This document shows, piece by piece, positions 18,404-26,954 of a stretch of DNA of 64,000 nt. The DNA comes from Jiella mangrovi (GTDB lineage Bacteria; Pseudomonadota; Alphaproteobacteria; Rhizobiales; Rhizobiaceae): positions 62,001 through 126,000 of the forward strand of contig NZ_JAGJCF010000006.1 in NCBI RefSeq assembly GCF_017815135.1, given 5' to 3'. How positions within the stretch are numbered: position 1 is the first letter of the stretch; each line of letters begins with the position of its first letter. Below the pieces are notes generated by a model that was not told the DNA's origin, ran no database searches, and worked only from the letters and a program-made list of their open reading frames with translations. A program made the position numbers and the translations under genes.

Positions 18404-18889
18404 TCAAAAGCCGCCGAGTTTGTGAAGCAGAGACAGGAGCGTCTGGCGCTCGGTTTCGGTCAAGGCGGCCGCGCTCGCTTTTTCATGGGCGAGAAATTTC
18501 GGCATCACGGCTTCGACCCGCTGTCGCCCGGCCGCCGTCAGGGTCAGCTCGACGGCGCGCCGGTCATCCTGGGGCACCCGCCGTTCGACGAGGCCGGCCT
18601 CGTCGAAGCCCTGGACGATCTTGGCCATATGCGAGCGCTTGATCATCAGCGCGCCGGCAAGGACGCCCTGCCTGATGCCGGGATTTTCGCCGATGGTGAT
18701 CAGCACCGAGAACGAGCCGGGCTGCAGCCCCTCCTCGGCAAAGGCCGAGAAGAAGTCCTCGAAGGCCTTGATCTGGGCGAGGCGCAGGCGAAAGCCGAGA
18801 CTTTCCGCCAGCGGCCCGAAGTCGACGGCGGGCGCTTCGCCGCCTCCGGTCCCGCTGGCTTCGAAGCGGTCTGCGCCGTGTTCCGCCAT
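18404..18889 (-). CDS. MarR-family transcriptional regulator of the hydroxycinnamate cluster
   Basis: This is a 161-aa winged-helix regulator. The MarR core includes LRLAQIKAFEDFFSAF, the recognition helix region around GALMIKRSHMAKIVQGF and the wing VPQDDRRAVELTLTAAG. It matches the type that represses ferulate/p-coumarate genes and is released by hydroxycinnamoyl-CoA (FerR, CouR). ATG 18889 is used; a GTG at 18913 overlaps the crotonase TGA (GTGA) and is a real alternative giving 169 aa. The likely operator is in the divergent region 19720-19862. Confidence 0.85.
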   Translation of the reverse strand: MAEHGADRFEASGTGGGEAPAVDFGPLAESLGFRLRLAQIKAFEDFFSAFAEEGLQPGSFSVLITIGENPGIRQGVLAGALMIKRSHMAKIVQGFDEAGLVERRVPQDDRRAVELTLTAAGRQRVEAVMPKFLAHEKASAAALTETERQTLLSLLHKLGGF

Positions 18890-18909
18890 CGCCTGCCGGG
18901 AAAGCGCGC

Positions 18910-19719
18910 TCACGCCGCGCCGTCCCGCCCGCTCTTGTCGAGGGCCACCTTGCCGGCACGCTTTTCCAGAAAGGCCTGCAGCCGTTCCTTGGCCTCGGGG
19001 CTCGTCTGGGTGAAGGAGGCCATCAGGCTTTCGACGAAGAGGCCGTCCTCCGAGCTCATGTCCTGGATGCGCGACAGGGCATGGATGACGGCGTAGTTCG
19101 ACAAGGGCGCGTTTCCGGCGGCCGCCTTCGCGACGGCCTTCGCCTTTTCCAGCGCCTCGCCCTCGGGCACGACATATTGCACCACGTTCCAGCTTTCGGC
19201 GGTCGCGGCATCGATCACGCGGCCCGACAGCATGAGGTCGCTCATCCGGGCCGCGCCCATCAGCCTTGCGACCCTCACCGCACCGCCGCCGCCGACGAAG
19301 ATACCGCGCTGGCCCTCGGGCAGGGCGAAGAAGGCGGAGGCGTCGGCGACGCGGATGTGGGTGGATGCGGCAAGCTCCAGCCCGCCGCCGACGACGGCGC
19401 CATGCAGGGCCGAGACCCAGGGGATGCGGCCGCGCTCGATCGTCGAAAAAACCTGATGCCAACGGCGCGAGCCGTAAATGCCTTCGATCGGTGACTTTTC
19501 GGAATGTTCGGCAAGATCGAGCCCGGCGCAGAAATGCGGGCCATGGCCGAAGATGACACCGGCCTTTGCGGTCTTTTCGACCTCGGCCACGGCGTCGGCG
19601 ATCGCTTCGACGAAGCGGTCGGAAATCGCATTGCGCTTGGTCGGCCGGTTGAGGCCGAGAAGCGCGATGGGACCATCCATCTCGATGGTCACGAAGTCAC
19701 TGTGCGCTTGCTCGCTCAT
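18910..19719 (-). CDS. Enoyl-CoA hydratase/crotonase-family protein of the ferulate cluster
   Basis: This is a 269-aa crotonase-fold protein. Oxyanion-hole segments are FCAGLDL (63-69) and GGGLELAAS (111-119), followed by ALPEGQRGIFVGGGG. Proteins with this pattern beside feruloyl-CoA synthase include hydroxycinnamoyl-CoA hydratase-lyases, but the sequence differs from classical HCHL and it may perform only the hydration. ATG 19719 (MSEQAHSDF) is preferred over an extended start at 19764. It is divergent from feruloyl-CoA synthase and coupled to the MarR gene. Confidence 0.85.
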   Translation of the reverse strand: MSEQAHSDFVTIEMDGPIALLGLNRPTKRNAISDRFVEAIADAVAEVEKTAKAGVIFGHGPHFCAGLDLAEHSEKSPIEGIYGSRRWHQVFSTIERGRIPWVSALHGAVVGGGLELAASTHIRVADASAFFALPEGQRGIFVGGGGAVRVARLMGAARMSDLMLSGRVIDAATAESWNVVQYVVPEGEALEKAKAVAKAAAGNAPLSNYAVIHALSRIQDMSSEDGLFVESLMASFTQTSPEAKERLQAFLEKRAGKVALDKSGRDGAA

Positions 19720-19794
19720 GCCGTCCTCATCTGCCGCGTCTTCTGCCAACAGAACACCGGTCACGGCGAAAAGTCAATTTTGTTTCCGTGTGGA

Positions 19795-19812
19795 TTGTTT
19801 TTGAGTGGACAA
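19795..19812. promoter_or_regulatory. Possible MarR operator in the crotonase/feruloyl-CoA synthase divergent region
   Basis: An interrupted inverted repeat TTGT-N10-ACAA sits midway between the two divergent start codons (19719 and 19863), where a MarR dimer would block both promoters. MarR sites often have this TTG...CAA form. The match is short, so this is only a candidate. Confidence 0.3.
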
Positions 19813-19862
19813 ACTCTGACGGCTCGGCCACCTTTGCCGGGCATCGAAGGGAATGAGGATCG

Positions 19863-21773
19863 ATGTCACGGGAGGACGCCATGGTCGAGAATCGAGCGGT
19901 AGGGCCGCAGGAGGCAGGTGCCGGAGAAGGCGAGGCCATCCCCTTGCGGCCGTCACGGGTCTGGGCGCCGGTGATCCGGACCGAAGAACGCGCGGACGGC
20001 AGTCTCATCGTGACGCAGGACGGTGCCTTGCCGGCCTATCCCGACCGCCTGACCGACAAGCTCTTCGAATGGGCCGAACGCGTACCGGAGCGAACGCTCT
20101 TTGCGCAGCGGCCGAAGCCCGGCGGCGAGGGCTGGATCAAGATCAGCTATCGCGAGATGGTGGACCGTATCCGATCGGTCGGCCAGGCTCTGCTCGACAG
20201 CCCGGCCTCGGCCGAGCGACCGGTGATGATCCTGTCCGGCAATTCTCTCGATCATGCGACGCTGGCGCTCGCCGCCATGCATGTCGGCATTCCCTATGCG
20301 CCGATCTCGCCGGCCTATTCGCTGCTGTCGCAGGATTTCGGCAAGCTGAAGGCCATCGCTGCGGATCTGACGCCCGGCCTCGTCTTTGCCGCCGACGGGA
20401 AGCTTTTCGGCAAGGCGATCGCGGCGATCCTGCCGCACGACGCTCTGCTTGTTCTCGGCCATGGAGACGATGCGGCAGGGCGCGGTGTTTCCTTTGCTTC
20501 GCTTGCGAAAACCGTGGCGAGCGACCGTGTCGAGGCGGCGCATGATGCCGTCGATGGCCGGACGATCGCCAAGATCCTCTTTACCTCGGGCTCGACCGGC
20601 AGCCCGAAGGGCGTCATCCAGACCAACGGTATGCTTGCGGCGAACCAGGCGATGGTCGCCGATTGTTATGCCTTCCTGCAGGACGAACCGCCGGTTTTGG
20701 TCGACTGGGCACCCTGGAACCACACGGCGGCCGGCAACAAGGTGTTCAACCTCACCTTCTGGCATGGCGGCAGCTACTATATCGACGAGGGCAAGCCGAC
20801 CCCCGCAGGCATGGACGAGACCTGCCGCAACCTCAAGGAAATCTCGCCGACCTGGTATTTCAACGTGCCCAAGGGCTACGAGGAGCTCAGCCGCCGTTTC
20901 GGCGAGGATGCGGAGCTGCGCCGCTCCTTCTTCCGCGACCTGAAGATGATGATGTATGCCGGCGCCGGCATGGCCCAGCACACCTGGAACACGCTGGAAG
21001 CGCAGGCGCTCGAAACCCTCGGCCACCGGGTGCGCCTCGTTTCAGGCCTCGGCTCGACCGAGACCGGCCCTTTCGCGATCGCCGGGACCGACCCGCAGCC
21101 GGAAGCCGGCAATGTCGGCGTTCCGGCGAAGGCGGTGACCTTGAAACTCGTGCCGACGGGCGGCCGGCTCGAAGCGCGGCTGAAGAGCCCGAGCATCACG
21201 CCGGGATATTGGCGAAAGCCTGATCTGACGGCGGAAGCTTTCGACGAGGAAGGCTTCTACAAGCTGGGCGATGCCCTGCGCTTCGCCGAGCCGGGCAAGG
21301 CCGAGAAAGGCTTTCTCTTCGACGGCCGTGTGGCCGAGAACTTCAAGCTCGGCACCGGCACATGGGTCGCCGTCGGCCCTTTGCGTGCGGCGCTGGTCGA
21401 TCATTTCGGCGCGGTGATCCGCGATGCCGTCATTGCCGGCGAGGGGCGCGAAGAGATCGGCGCGCTCGGCCTTGCCGACATTGCCGAATGCCGTCGGCTG
21501 CTGGGAAAGGCCGGCGAGGGGCTCGATGATGCGGCGATCCTCGCCCATCCCGAACTGCGCCGGCAATTCTCCGATCGCCTTGTCTCCTTTGCGGCCAGCG
21601 CGACCGGCTCGGCCACCCGTGTGACCCGGTTCATCCTGATCGACAAGCCGCCCTCGATCGATCGCGGCGAGGTCACCGACAAGGGATCGCTCAATCAGCG
21701 GGCGATGCTGGCCAACCGGCCGGAGCTCGTCGCCGCGCTCTATGGCGCGGACGAACGTGTTGTCGCCCTGTGA
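19863..21773 (+). CDS. fcs: Feruloyl-CoA synthase
   Basis: This is an ANL-superfamily acyl-CoA synthetase of 636 aa, the length of the alphaproteobacterial feruloyl-CoA synthases rather than of ordinary 4-coumarate ligases. It activates hydroxycinnamates with ATP and CoA. The AMP-binding P-loop is FTSGSTGSPKGV (240-251); downstream are WAPWNHTAAGNKVF, GLGSTETGPF and the hinge-region segment FDGRVAENFKLGTGTWV. ATG 19863 follows a GAATGAGGA ribosome site; ATG 19881 is an alternative. Product goes to the crotonase encoded divergently. No vanillin dehydrogenase is in the window. Confidence 0.93.
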   Translation: MSREDAMVENRAVGPQEAGAGEGEAIPLRPSRVWAPVIRTEERADGSLIVTQDGALPAYPDRLTDKLFEWAERVPERTLFAQRPKPGGEGWIKISYREMVDRIRSVGQALLDSPASAERPVMILSGNSLDHATLALAAMHVGIPYAPISPAYSLLSQDFGKLKAIAADLTPGLVFAADGKLFGKAIAAILPHDALLVLGHGDDAAGRGVSFASLAKTVASDRVEAAHDAVDGRTIAKILFTSGSTGSPKGVIQTNGMLAANQAMVADCYAFLQDEPPVLVDWAPWNHTAAGNKVFNLTFWHGGSYYIDEGKPTPAGMDETCRNLKEISPTWYFNVPKGYEELSRRFGEDAELRRSFFRDLKMMMYAGAGMAQHTWNTLEAQALETLGHRVRLVSGLGSTETGPFAIAGTDPQPEAGNVGVPAKAVTLKLVPTGGRLEARLKSPSITPGYWRKPDLTAEAFDEEGFYKLGDALRFAEPGKAEKGFLFDGRVAENFKLGTGTWVAVGPLRAALVDHFGAVIRDAVIAGEGREEIGALGLADIAECRRLLGKAGEGLDDAAILAHPELRRQFSDRLVSFAASATGSATRVTRFILIDKPPSIDRGEVTDKGSLNQRAMLANRPELVAALYGADERVVAL

Positions 21774-22102
21774 TCGGACTGATGCGGGCGAAAGCGAACG
21801 GACGGGTCCGGCCTGCGGCACGGATTTTTCGGCGCGATGTCGTTTCGACATGAAATGTCGATGTATCGGCCGGACGTCAAAGCTGCTTCGGGCTTCGCCC
21901 TCTAAGCCAGCACTGAGCACAAAATATGATCTTATGCATAATAAATAGGCGATTTGATCGGGCTCTGGTCGGGAAAATCGGTTGTTGAGCGTGTATTTTC
22001 GCCAGCTCGTAAATTGGCATGACTTTTGATTGGATTGGTGAGGCCCGCAGTGTCCAGGCGTCAGCCGTCGAGGGTCGTCCAACGATCGAAAGTTCGAAAA
22101 CA
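21774..22102. other. Region upstream of the ammonium transporter gene
   Basis: No gene is seen. The stretch is more AT-rich than its surroundings. It contains a small perfect hairpin TCGACAT-GAA-ATGTCGA at 21845-21861 and a sigma-54-like element at 22015-22030. It probably holds the nitrogen-regulated promoter of amtB. Confidence 0.5.
22015..22030 (+). promoter_or_regulatory. Sigma-54-like promoter for amtB
   Basis: TGGCAT-GACTT-TTGAT closely follows the sigma-54 consensus TGGCAC-N5-TTGCA with correct spacing; the -24 GG is kept while the -12 GC is GA. Transcription would start about 12 bases downstream, well before ATG 22103 and after the alternative start at 22019, which it argues against. 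Amt genes in proteobacteria are commonly NtrC/sigma-54 regulated. Confidence 0.5.
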
Positions 22103-23503
22103 ATGAAGAGACCAGTTTTTAACGCCCGCGCCCTGGTGGCCGCGGGCTTGGGGCTCGGCGCGTTTGCGCTCGCCTGTCACCCGTCCCTGGCGCAGGACGC
22201 GCCAGCCGCGGCCAGCGCCACGGGCGACGCGGCAGCGGCCGCGACCAGCACGGTGAACAAGGGCGACGTGGCCTGGATGATGACGGCGACCCTCCTGGTG
22301 CTGTTCATGACGATGCCGGGTCTGGCGCTGTTTTACGGCGGTCTGGTGCGCGCCAAGAACATGCTTTCGGTGCTCATGCAGTGCACCGTCATCACCGGCG
22401 TGGTGATGATCGTCTGGACGCTGTGGGGCTACTCCTTCGCCTTCGGCGGCGGCACCAGCTATTTCTGGGGCGGCTTCGGCAAGCTGTTTCTTGCCGGCGT
22501 CACGGTGGATTCCACGTCGGCAACCTTCACCGACGGCGTCGAGATTCCCGAATATCTCTTCATCGTCTTCCAGATGACCTTCGCCGTCATCACCCCGGCG
22601 CTCATTGTCGGCGCCTTCGCCGAGCGGATCAAGTTCTCGGCGGTGATCATGTTCACCATCCTCTGGGTGACCTTCGTCTACTTTCCGATCGCGCACATGG
22701 TCTGGGACGGTTCGGGCCTGATCTTCAACGGCGTCCTGTCCGGCGGTGTCGGCGCCCTCGACTTTGCCGGTGGCACGGTCGTTCACATCAATGCCGGCAT
22801 CGCCGCGCTCATCGGCTGCATGTTCGTCGGCAAGCGCACCGGGCTCGGCCGTGACAACATGGCGCCGCACTCGATGACCTTCACCATGGTCGGTGCCTCG
22901 ATCCTGTGGGTCGGCTGGTTCGGCTTCAATGCCGGCTCGAACCTCGAATCGACCTCGGCCGCCGTGCTCGCGATGATCAATACCTTCACCGCGACGGCCG
23001 GCGCCATGGTCGCCTGGTGCCTCATCGAGGCGATCCTGCGCGGCAAGGCCTCGATGCTCGGCGCCGCTTCCGGCATCGTCGCCGGTCTGGTCGCGGTCAC
23101 GCCGGCCTGCGGCACGATCGGGCCGGTGGGCGCCATCGTCCTCGGCGCGATCGCCAGCGTCGTCTGCTACTTCTTCGTCGCTGTGGTGAAGAACGCGCTG
23201 AAATATGACGACAGCCTCGACGTCTTCGGCGTCCACGGCGTCGGCGGCATCATCGGCGCGATCGGCACCGGCGTCTTCACCTCCACCTCGCTCGGCGGCA
23301 TCGGCTATGCCGACGGCGTGACCATGGGCGCGCAGGTCTGGGCGCAGATCGTCGCGGTCCTGATCACCATCGTGTGGTGCGGCATCGGGTCGGCGATCCT
23401 CTACGCCATCACCAATGCCGTCATCGGCCTGCGGCCGTCCGTCGAGGAAGAGCGCGAAGGCCTCGATCTCGCCTATCACGGCGAAGTCGCCTACCACTCC
23501 TGA
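22103..23503 (+). CDS. amtB: Ammonium transporter (Amt)
   Basis: This is an Amt/MEP/Rh channel of 466 aa in the inner membrane. An N-terminal signal-like stretch (ALVAAGLGLGAFALACHPSLAQ) is followed by a low-complexity Ala region and eleven hydrophobic segments starting with DVAWMMTATLLVLFMTMPG. The conserved twin histidines appear in the FPIAHMVWDGSG and DVFGVHGVGGIIG segments. I chose ATG 22103 because the longer frame from 22019 starts inside the likely promoter. No glnK-type PII gene stands next to it, which is unusual since glnK-amtB is a frequent pair. A strong hairpin follows. Confidence 0.93.
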   Translation: MKRPVFNARALVAAGLGLGAFALACHPSLAQDAPAAASATGDAAAAATSTVNKGDVAWMMTATLLVLFMTMPGLALFYGGLVRAKNMLSVLMQCTVITGVVMIVWTLWGYSFAFGGGTSYFWGGFGKLFLAGVTVDSTSATFTDGVEIPEYLFIVFQMTFAVITPALIVGAFAERIKFSAVIMFTILWVTFVYFPIAHMVWDGSGLIFNGVLSGGVGALDFAGGTVVHINAGIAALIGCMFVGKRTGLGRDNMAPHSMTFTMVGASILWVGWFGFNAGSNLESTSAAVLAMINTFTATAGAMVAWCLIEAILRGKASMLGAASGIVAGLVAVTPACGTIGPVGAIVLGAIASVVCYFFVAVVKNALKYDDSLDVFGVHGVGGIIGAIGTGVFTSTSLGGIGYADGVTMGAQVWAQIVAVLITIVWCGIGSAILYAITNAVIGLRPSVEEEREGLDLAYHGEVAYHS

Positions 23504-23513
23504 ATATGAGCCT

Positions 23514-23547
23514 GCCTGCCCCGCCGCGTCCGCGCGGCGGGGCAGGC
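23514..23547 (+). terminator. Strong hairpin after amtB
   Basis: A perfect 15-bp stem (GCCTGCCCCGCCGCG and its complement) with a TCCG tetraloop starts 10 bases after the amtB stop. There is no clear T tract, so termination may need other help, but the structure is very stable. Confidence 0.7.
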
Positions 23548-23618
23548 CTGGCGATCGCATGTGGAGCCCGTGTGCCGACTGTCGGCGCGCGGGCTTTATC
23601 GTATAGAACCAACAGGTT

Positions 23619-23658
23619 AGAGCGTGCTCTGTGCGTCCATTCGGACGCACGGCGCTCT
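23619..23658. repeat. Interspersed palindromic repeat
   Basis: An 8-bp perfect stem GTGCGTCC/GGACGCAC with loop ATTC lies inside an outer AGAGCG/CGCTCT pair. This design resembles short interspersed repeats common between genes of Hyphomicrobiales. Confidence 0.55.
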
Positions 23659-23758
23659 CATGAACGCTGCGTTTCCTGTGTCTGTGACCGCTCGTTACTA
23701 CTTCAAGGAGTAGCCGGCCGGCCATTGGCCGCCATCACGGAAACGAGGAAGTGCAGCC

Positions 23759-24766
23759 ATGAAGGCCATCCAACTGGCAAAACCCGGCGGTCTCGACCGC
23801 CTGTCGCTCGTCGATCTGGAGGATCCGGGCCAGCCGGGACCGGGCGAGATCCGCGTGCGGATTCATGCGAGCTCCCTGAATTACCACGATTACGGCGTCG
23901 TTTCCGGCGGGAGCCCGACCGAGGACGGCCGCATCCCAATGTCCGACGGCGCCGGCGAAGTCGAGGCGGTCGGCGAAGGTGTCGCAGAGTTCGCCCCCGG
24001 CGATCACGTCGTCTCCGGCTTTTTCCCGCAGTGGATTGCCGGAGAGGCCCCCGTCGCCGATTTCAAGCGGACGCCGGGTGACGGCGTCGATGGCTTTGCC
24101 CGCGAGGTCGTCGTCTTGCCCGCGACGGCATTCACCCATGCGCCGAAAGGCTACAGCCACGCCGAGGCCGCGACCCTGACGACGGCTGGGCTGACCGCCT
24201 GGCGGGCGCTCTGCGTCGATGGCGGACTGAAAGCCGGCGACACGGTGCTGACGCTGGGCACCGGCGGCGTCTCGATCTTCGCCGTGCAGCTCGCCAAGGC
24301 GATGGGCGCGAGGGTGATTGCGACCTCCTCCTCGGACGAAAAGCTCGAACGGCTGACGAGCCTCGGCGCCGATCACGTCATCAACTACAAGACCACCGAG
24401 GAATGGGGAGCCAAGGTCCGCGACCTGACCGACGGGCGCGGCGCCGACATCGTCGTCGAGGTCGGCGGGCCGGGAACGCTCGCCCAGTCGATCACCGCCT
24501 GCCGGATCGCCGGCCACATCGCGCTGATCGGTGTTCTGACCGGGCGCTCCGGCGAAGTGCCGACGGCGGCGCTGATGGCGCGGCAGCAGAAGCTGCAGGG
24601 TCTCATCGTCGGCAGCCGGACCCATCAGCAGGATTTCGTCCGGGCGCTCGAGGCGACCGGGCTGAAGCCCGTCATCGACAAGAGCTTCGGCCTCGCCGAC
24701 ATCGCCGACGCCTTCCGGCATGAGGAGTCCGGGGCGCATTTCGGCAAGATCTGTCTGGAGTTCTGA
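23759..24766 (+). CDS. MDR-family NAD(P)-dependent alcohol dehydrogenase/quinone reductase-like protein
   Basis: This is a 335-aa medium-chain dehydrogenase. It has the GroES-like N-terminal domain (SSLNYHDYGVVSG, then GEVEAVGEGV and FAPGDHVV) and a Rossmann domain with TLGTGGVSIFAVQLAKAMGA (about 160-180). The zinc-ligand cysteines of classical alcohol dehydrogenases are not visible, so it fits the zinc-less quinone oxidoreductase-like branch. It stands alone between the ammonium transporter and a mosaic repeat; substrate unknown. Confidence 0.85.
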   Translation: MKAIQLAKPGGLDRLSLVDLEDPGQPGPGEIRVRIHASSLNYHDYGVVSGGSPTEDGRIPMSDGAGEVEAVGEGVAEFAPGDHVVSGFFPQWIAGEAPVADFKRTPGDGVDGFAREVVVLPATAFTHAPKGYSHAEAATLTTAGLTAWRALCVDGGLKAGDTVLTLGTGGVSIFAVQLAKAMGARVIATSSSDEKLERLTSLGADHVINYKTTEEWGAKVRDLTDGRGADIVVEVGGPGTLAQSITACRIAGHIALIGVLTGRSGEVPTAALMARQQKLQGLIVGSRTHQQDFVRALEATGLKPVIDKSFGLADIADAFRHEESGAHFGKICLEF

Positions 24767-24788
24767 GGGGCTGAGGACCCTTTGTAGT

Positions 24789-25004
24789 TCGATGGCAGCG
24801 CCGAGGCGCCCCCCTCTGCCCTGCCGGGCATCTCCCCCACATGGGGGGAGATCGGACGCTTTGGGGAATGGTGTCCTATTAGTGATGTCTGCGCCAGATT
24901 CGGCGGTGGAAAGCGTCTGGGGCGGTCGCGCAGGTTCGATCTCCCCCCTTGTGGGGGAGATGCCCGGCAGGGCAGAGGGGGGGCGCCTCGGCGCTGCCGT
25001 TCGA
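24789..25004. repeat. Long RIME-type inverted repeat element
   Basis: The left arm (24789-24854) begins TTCGATGGCAGCGCCGAGGC and runs through the conserved CCCCCCTCTGCCCTGCCGGG and CTCCCCCACATGGGG parts. The right arm (24937-25004) is its near-perfect complement. About 80 bases lie between. It is a longer version of the element at 14107-14286. It sits between convergent genes and ends about 40 bases from the DUF4396 stop. Confidence 0.85.
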
Positions 25005-25045
25005 GCCGACGCGCCACCGCGCCAACCATCAACGCCAAGGCATCC

Positions 25046-25780
25046 CTACATCGCTTCCTTGATGCCCCTGTCGATCAGCCAGGCATTCACCGGATAGGCG
25101 GTCAGGAAGCCGCAGATCATGGCGATCTGCATCATGAACCAGAATTCGGCGCTGTCGACTTCGAGGGTGACGCCGAGAAGGACGGCGAAGATGCCGAAAT
25201 GGGCGATCGCCATGAAGCCGTACATGCCGATCTGCCAGGAGGTGAGCGACAGCGTGTCGGCCTTGATGGCCTGGATGATCGCCTGACCTACCGACATGTC
25301 GCTCATCGGCTTGATCGCATAATACTGAAAGACGATGCCGAAGCCGAAGGCGAGGACGAAGTCGAGGATCCAGACGGCGAACATCTTTTCGGAAAAGACG
25401 CTGTGCCAGCCGAACCAGACCGCCACCGCCGGCACGAGGAAGGCCAGCCATTCGGCGCAGATGTCGCCGAGCGTGCAGCCGGCGCCGCAATGGGCGGCGC
25501 CCTTGCCGATAGTGGCGTAATGCGGCGTCTGGGTCTTGGAGGGCATCGGCTCGCCCTTTTCCATTGCCGGCATCGCGCGGCTGTTCGCGGCGAGCTTGCC
25601 CCAGCGGCGATAGGCAAAGAGCGCGATCGGCCCGGCATAGAGCCCGCTCACCGGCCACACGACGTTCATCACCGCCATGTGCTGGGGATCGCGCCATACG
25701 TCGATGGCGATGAGAATGGCCGACACCGCGCCGACGAGGAGCGAGACGATCGCAAGGAAATGAAGCCAGGTGGGGATCAC
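25046..25780 (-). CDS. DUF4396 domain membrane protein
   Basis: This is a 244-aa integral membrane protein of unknown function. An N-terminal pair of helices (about 7-27, 38-58) is followed by a loop with the motif HCGAGCTLGDICAEW (97-111), whose His, two Cys and Glu look like a metal site, and then four more helices. The family is known only as DUF4396. A possible role with copper or another metal is inferred from the motif alone. Confidence 0.8.
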   Translation of the reverse strand: MIPTWLHFLAIVSLLVGAVSAILIAIDVWRDPQHMAVMNVVWPVSGLYAGPIALFAYRRWGKLAANSRAMPAMEKGEPMPSKTQTPHYATIGKGAAHCGAGCTLGDICAEWLAFLVPAVAVWFGWHSVFSEKMFAVWILDFVLAFGFGIVFQYYAIKPMSDMSVGQAIIQAIKADTLSLTSWQIGMYGFMAIAHFGIFAVLLGVTLEVDSAEFWFMMQIAMICGFLTAYPVNAWLIDRGIKEAM

Positions 25781-26146
25781 GGCGGGCCTTTTTGCATCAT
25801 CACGAGAGCGCCCTGTGTCCTGTTGGACGGAGAGGGGACGCTTTCAATCCTTGAACCACCGCATCGTGCTTGCCGACAATCGATCGCGACTTTCGGGCCG
25901 ACGCGGCCGGGACGGCGAAAAATGCGTCTGCGACGGTCACAAACGACAAAACCCCGCGCTCAGCATGACATCAAGGGTCACGTGGGCAGCGGGGTCATGT
26001 CGTATCCGGACAAGGCTTGCCGCCTCGTCCCCTGCCGCGTCGCCGGCGCATGTTTTCCGCCCCTGATCAGAAGCGAATGCCGGTCGCGACTCGAAGTTCC
26101 AGAACCGGACGATCCGAAATCGGAACGGTCCGGGAAAGCAAGCGTC
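25781..26146. other. Gap between DUF4396 and rpsU genes
   Basis: No convincing gene is present in these 366 bases. It contains the likely rpsU terminator at its right end and should hold the DUF4396 promoter at its left end. Confidence 0.4.
26105..26133 (-). terminator. Possible rpsU terminator
   Basis: A nested stem, CCGGAC/GTCCGG outside TCCG/CGGA, lies about 13 bases downstream of the rpsU stop on the minus strand. A TTCT follows but no long T tract. Confidence 0.45.
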
Positions 26147-26395
26147 TCAGCGCGCGCCGGGGCCGGCGGCGGTGCGGCGCTTCGGGCCGGGCAGAAGGCC
26201 CTCGCGCTGCGCCTGCTTGCGGGCGAGCTTGCGCGAGCGACGGATCGCCTGCTGCTTCTCGCGGGCGCGGCGCTCGGACGGCTTCTCATAGGCGCGGCGC
26301 GCCTTCATCTCGCGAAAAACGCCCTCGCGCTGCAGCTTCTTCTTCAGCGCGCGCAGGGCCTGGTCAACATTGTTGTCTCTGACGTCGACTTTCAA
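26147..26395 (-). CDS. rpsU: Ribosomal protein bS21
   Basis: bS21 is a small basic protein of the 30S subunit that helps initiation. This 82-aa form begins [20 protein letters not shown], has the family core [20 protein letters not shown] and ends in a basic tail, the length expected in alphaproteobacteria. It is monocistronic here, followed by a probable terminator hairpin. Confidence 0.95.
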   Translation of the reverse strand: MKVDVRDNNVDQALRALKKKLQREGVFREMKARRAYEKPSERRAREKQQAIRRSRKLARKQAQREGLLPGPKRRTAAGPGAR

Positions 26396-26954
26396 AGCGA
26401 CTCCCTCTCTTCATCCACGACGGGAGCTAAGGCGTCGATTCGCCGTCGGCTCCGGTTCCGATTGGACGTGGAAAACCGGTGTCGTCATGACACCACGCGC
26501 CTTCCGCGCCACGCTCATTGTGGCAACGAGGATCGGCCGGCCAGCCAACACCCGGTGCCCGGACGCTCCTTCGAACGTCCATGCCTCGGCTCGCTCTGCC
26601 TCATCGCAGGAGAGCATAAACGTCTTGCCATCACTGGCGGATCGATCGCACCGGCAACCCGTCCCTACACACGAAGGATTCTGCCTTCGCCCGTGGCATC
26701 GGGCGACATCCAGAACCGATTCGCATCACGTCCAGAACGCGGGCGTCGAGGAGGCGGCAAATCGTGGATGCCCGGTGTGTCAAAGCGTCTGACGCGCCGT
26801 CATTCCACGCGATCGGCGTGGCGAAGGGCGCGTCAAAGCAAGACCTTGGTGGGTCATATAGTCCAAATGGCCGTGGACCGCAAATGATGATCGCATCTTG
26901 CAATCCTCGTATCGCGGTTCGCGAGCGCGGGTGTTTCCGGCGGCCGCGCCTCGA
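26396..26954. other. Gap between rpsU and cytochrome P450
   Basis: This stretch of 559 bases holds only short open frames without recognisable similarity. A small hairpin CGAAGG-ATTCTG-CCTTCG lies around 26680-26700. It should contain the rpsU promoter. I find no RNA gene. Confidence 0.4.

Noticed and set aside
22061-23725. Long minus-strand frame of 554 codons opposite amtB
   Set aside because: It is the high-GC shadow of a clear membrane transporter gene; the composition (D/R/H/G-rich) fits no family.
24789-25004. Considered as an insertion sequence
   Set aside because: It has inverted arms but no transposase and is too short; it fits a mosaic intergenic element.
26631-26903. Minus-strand frame of 90 codons between rpsU and the P450 gene
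   Set aside because: No motif, no ribosome site and no operon context support it.
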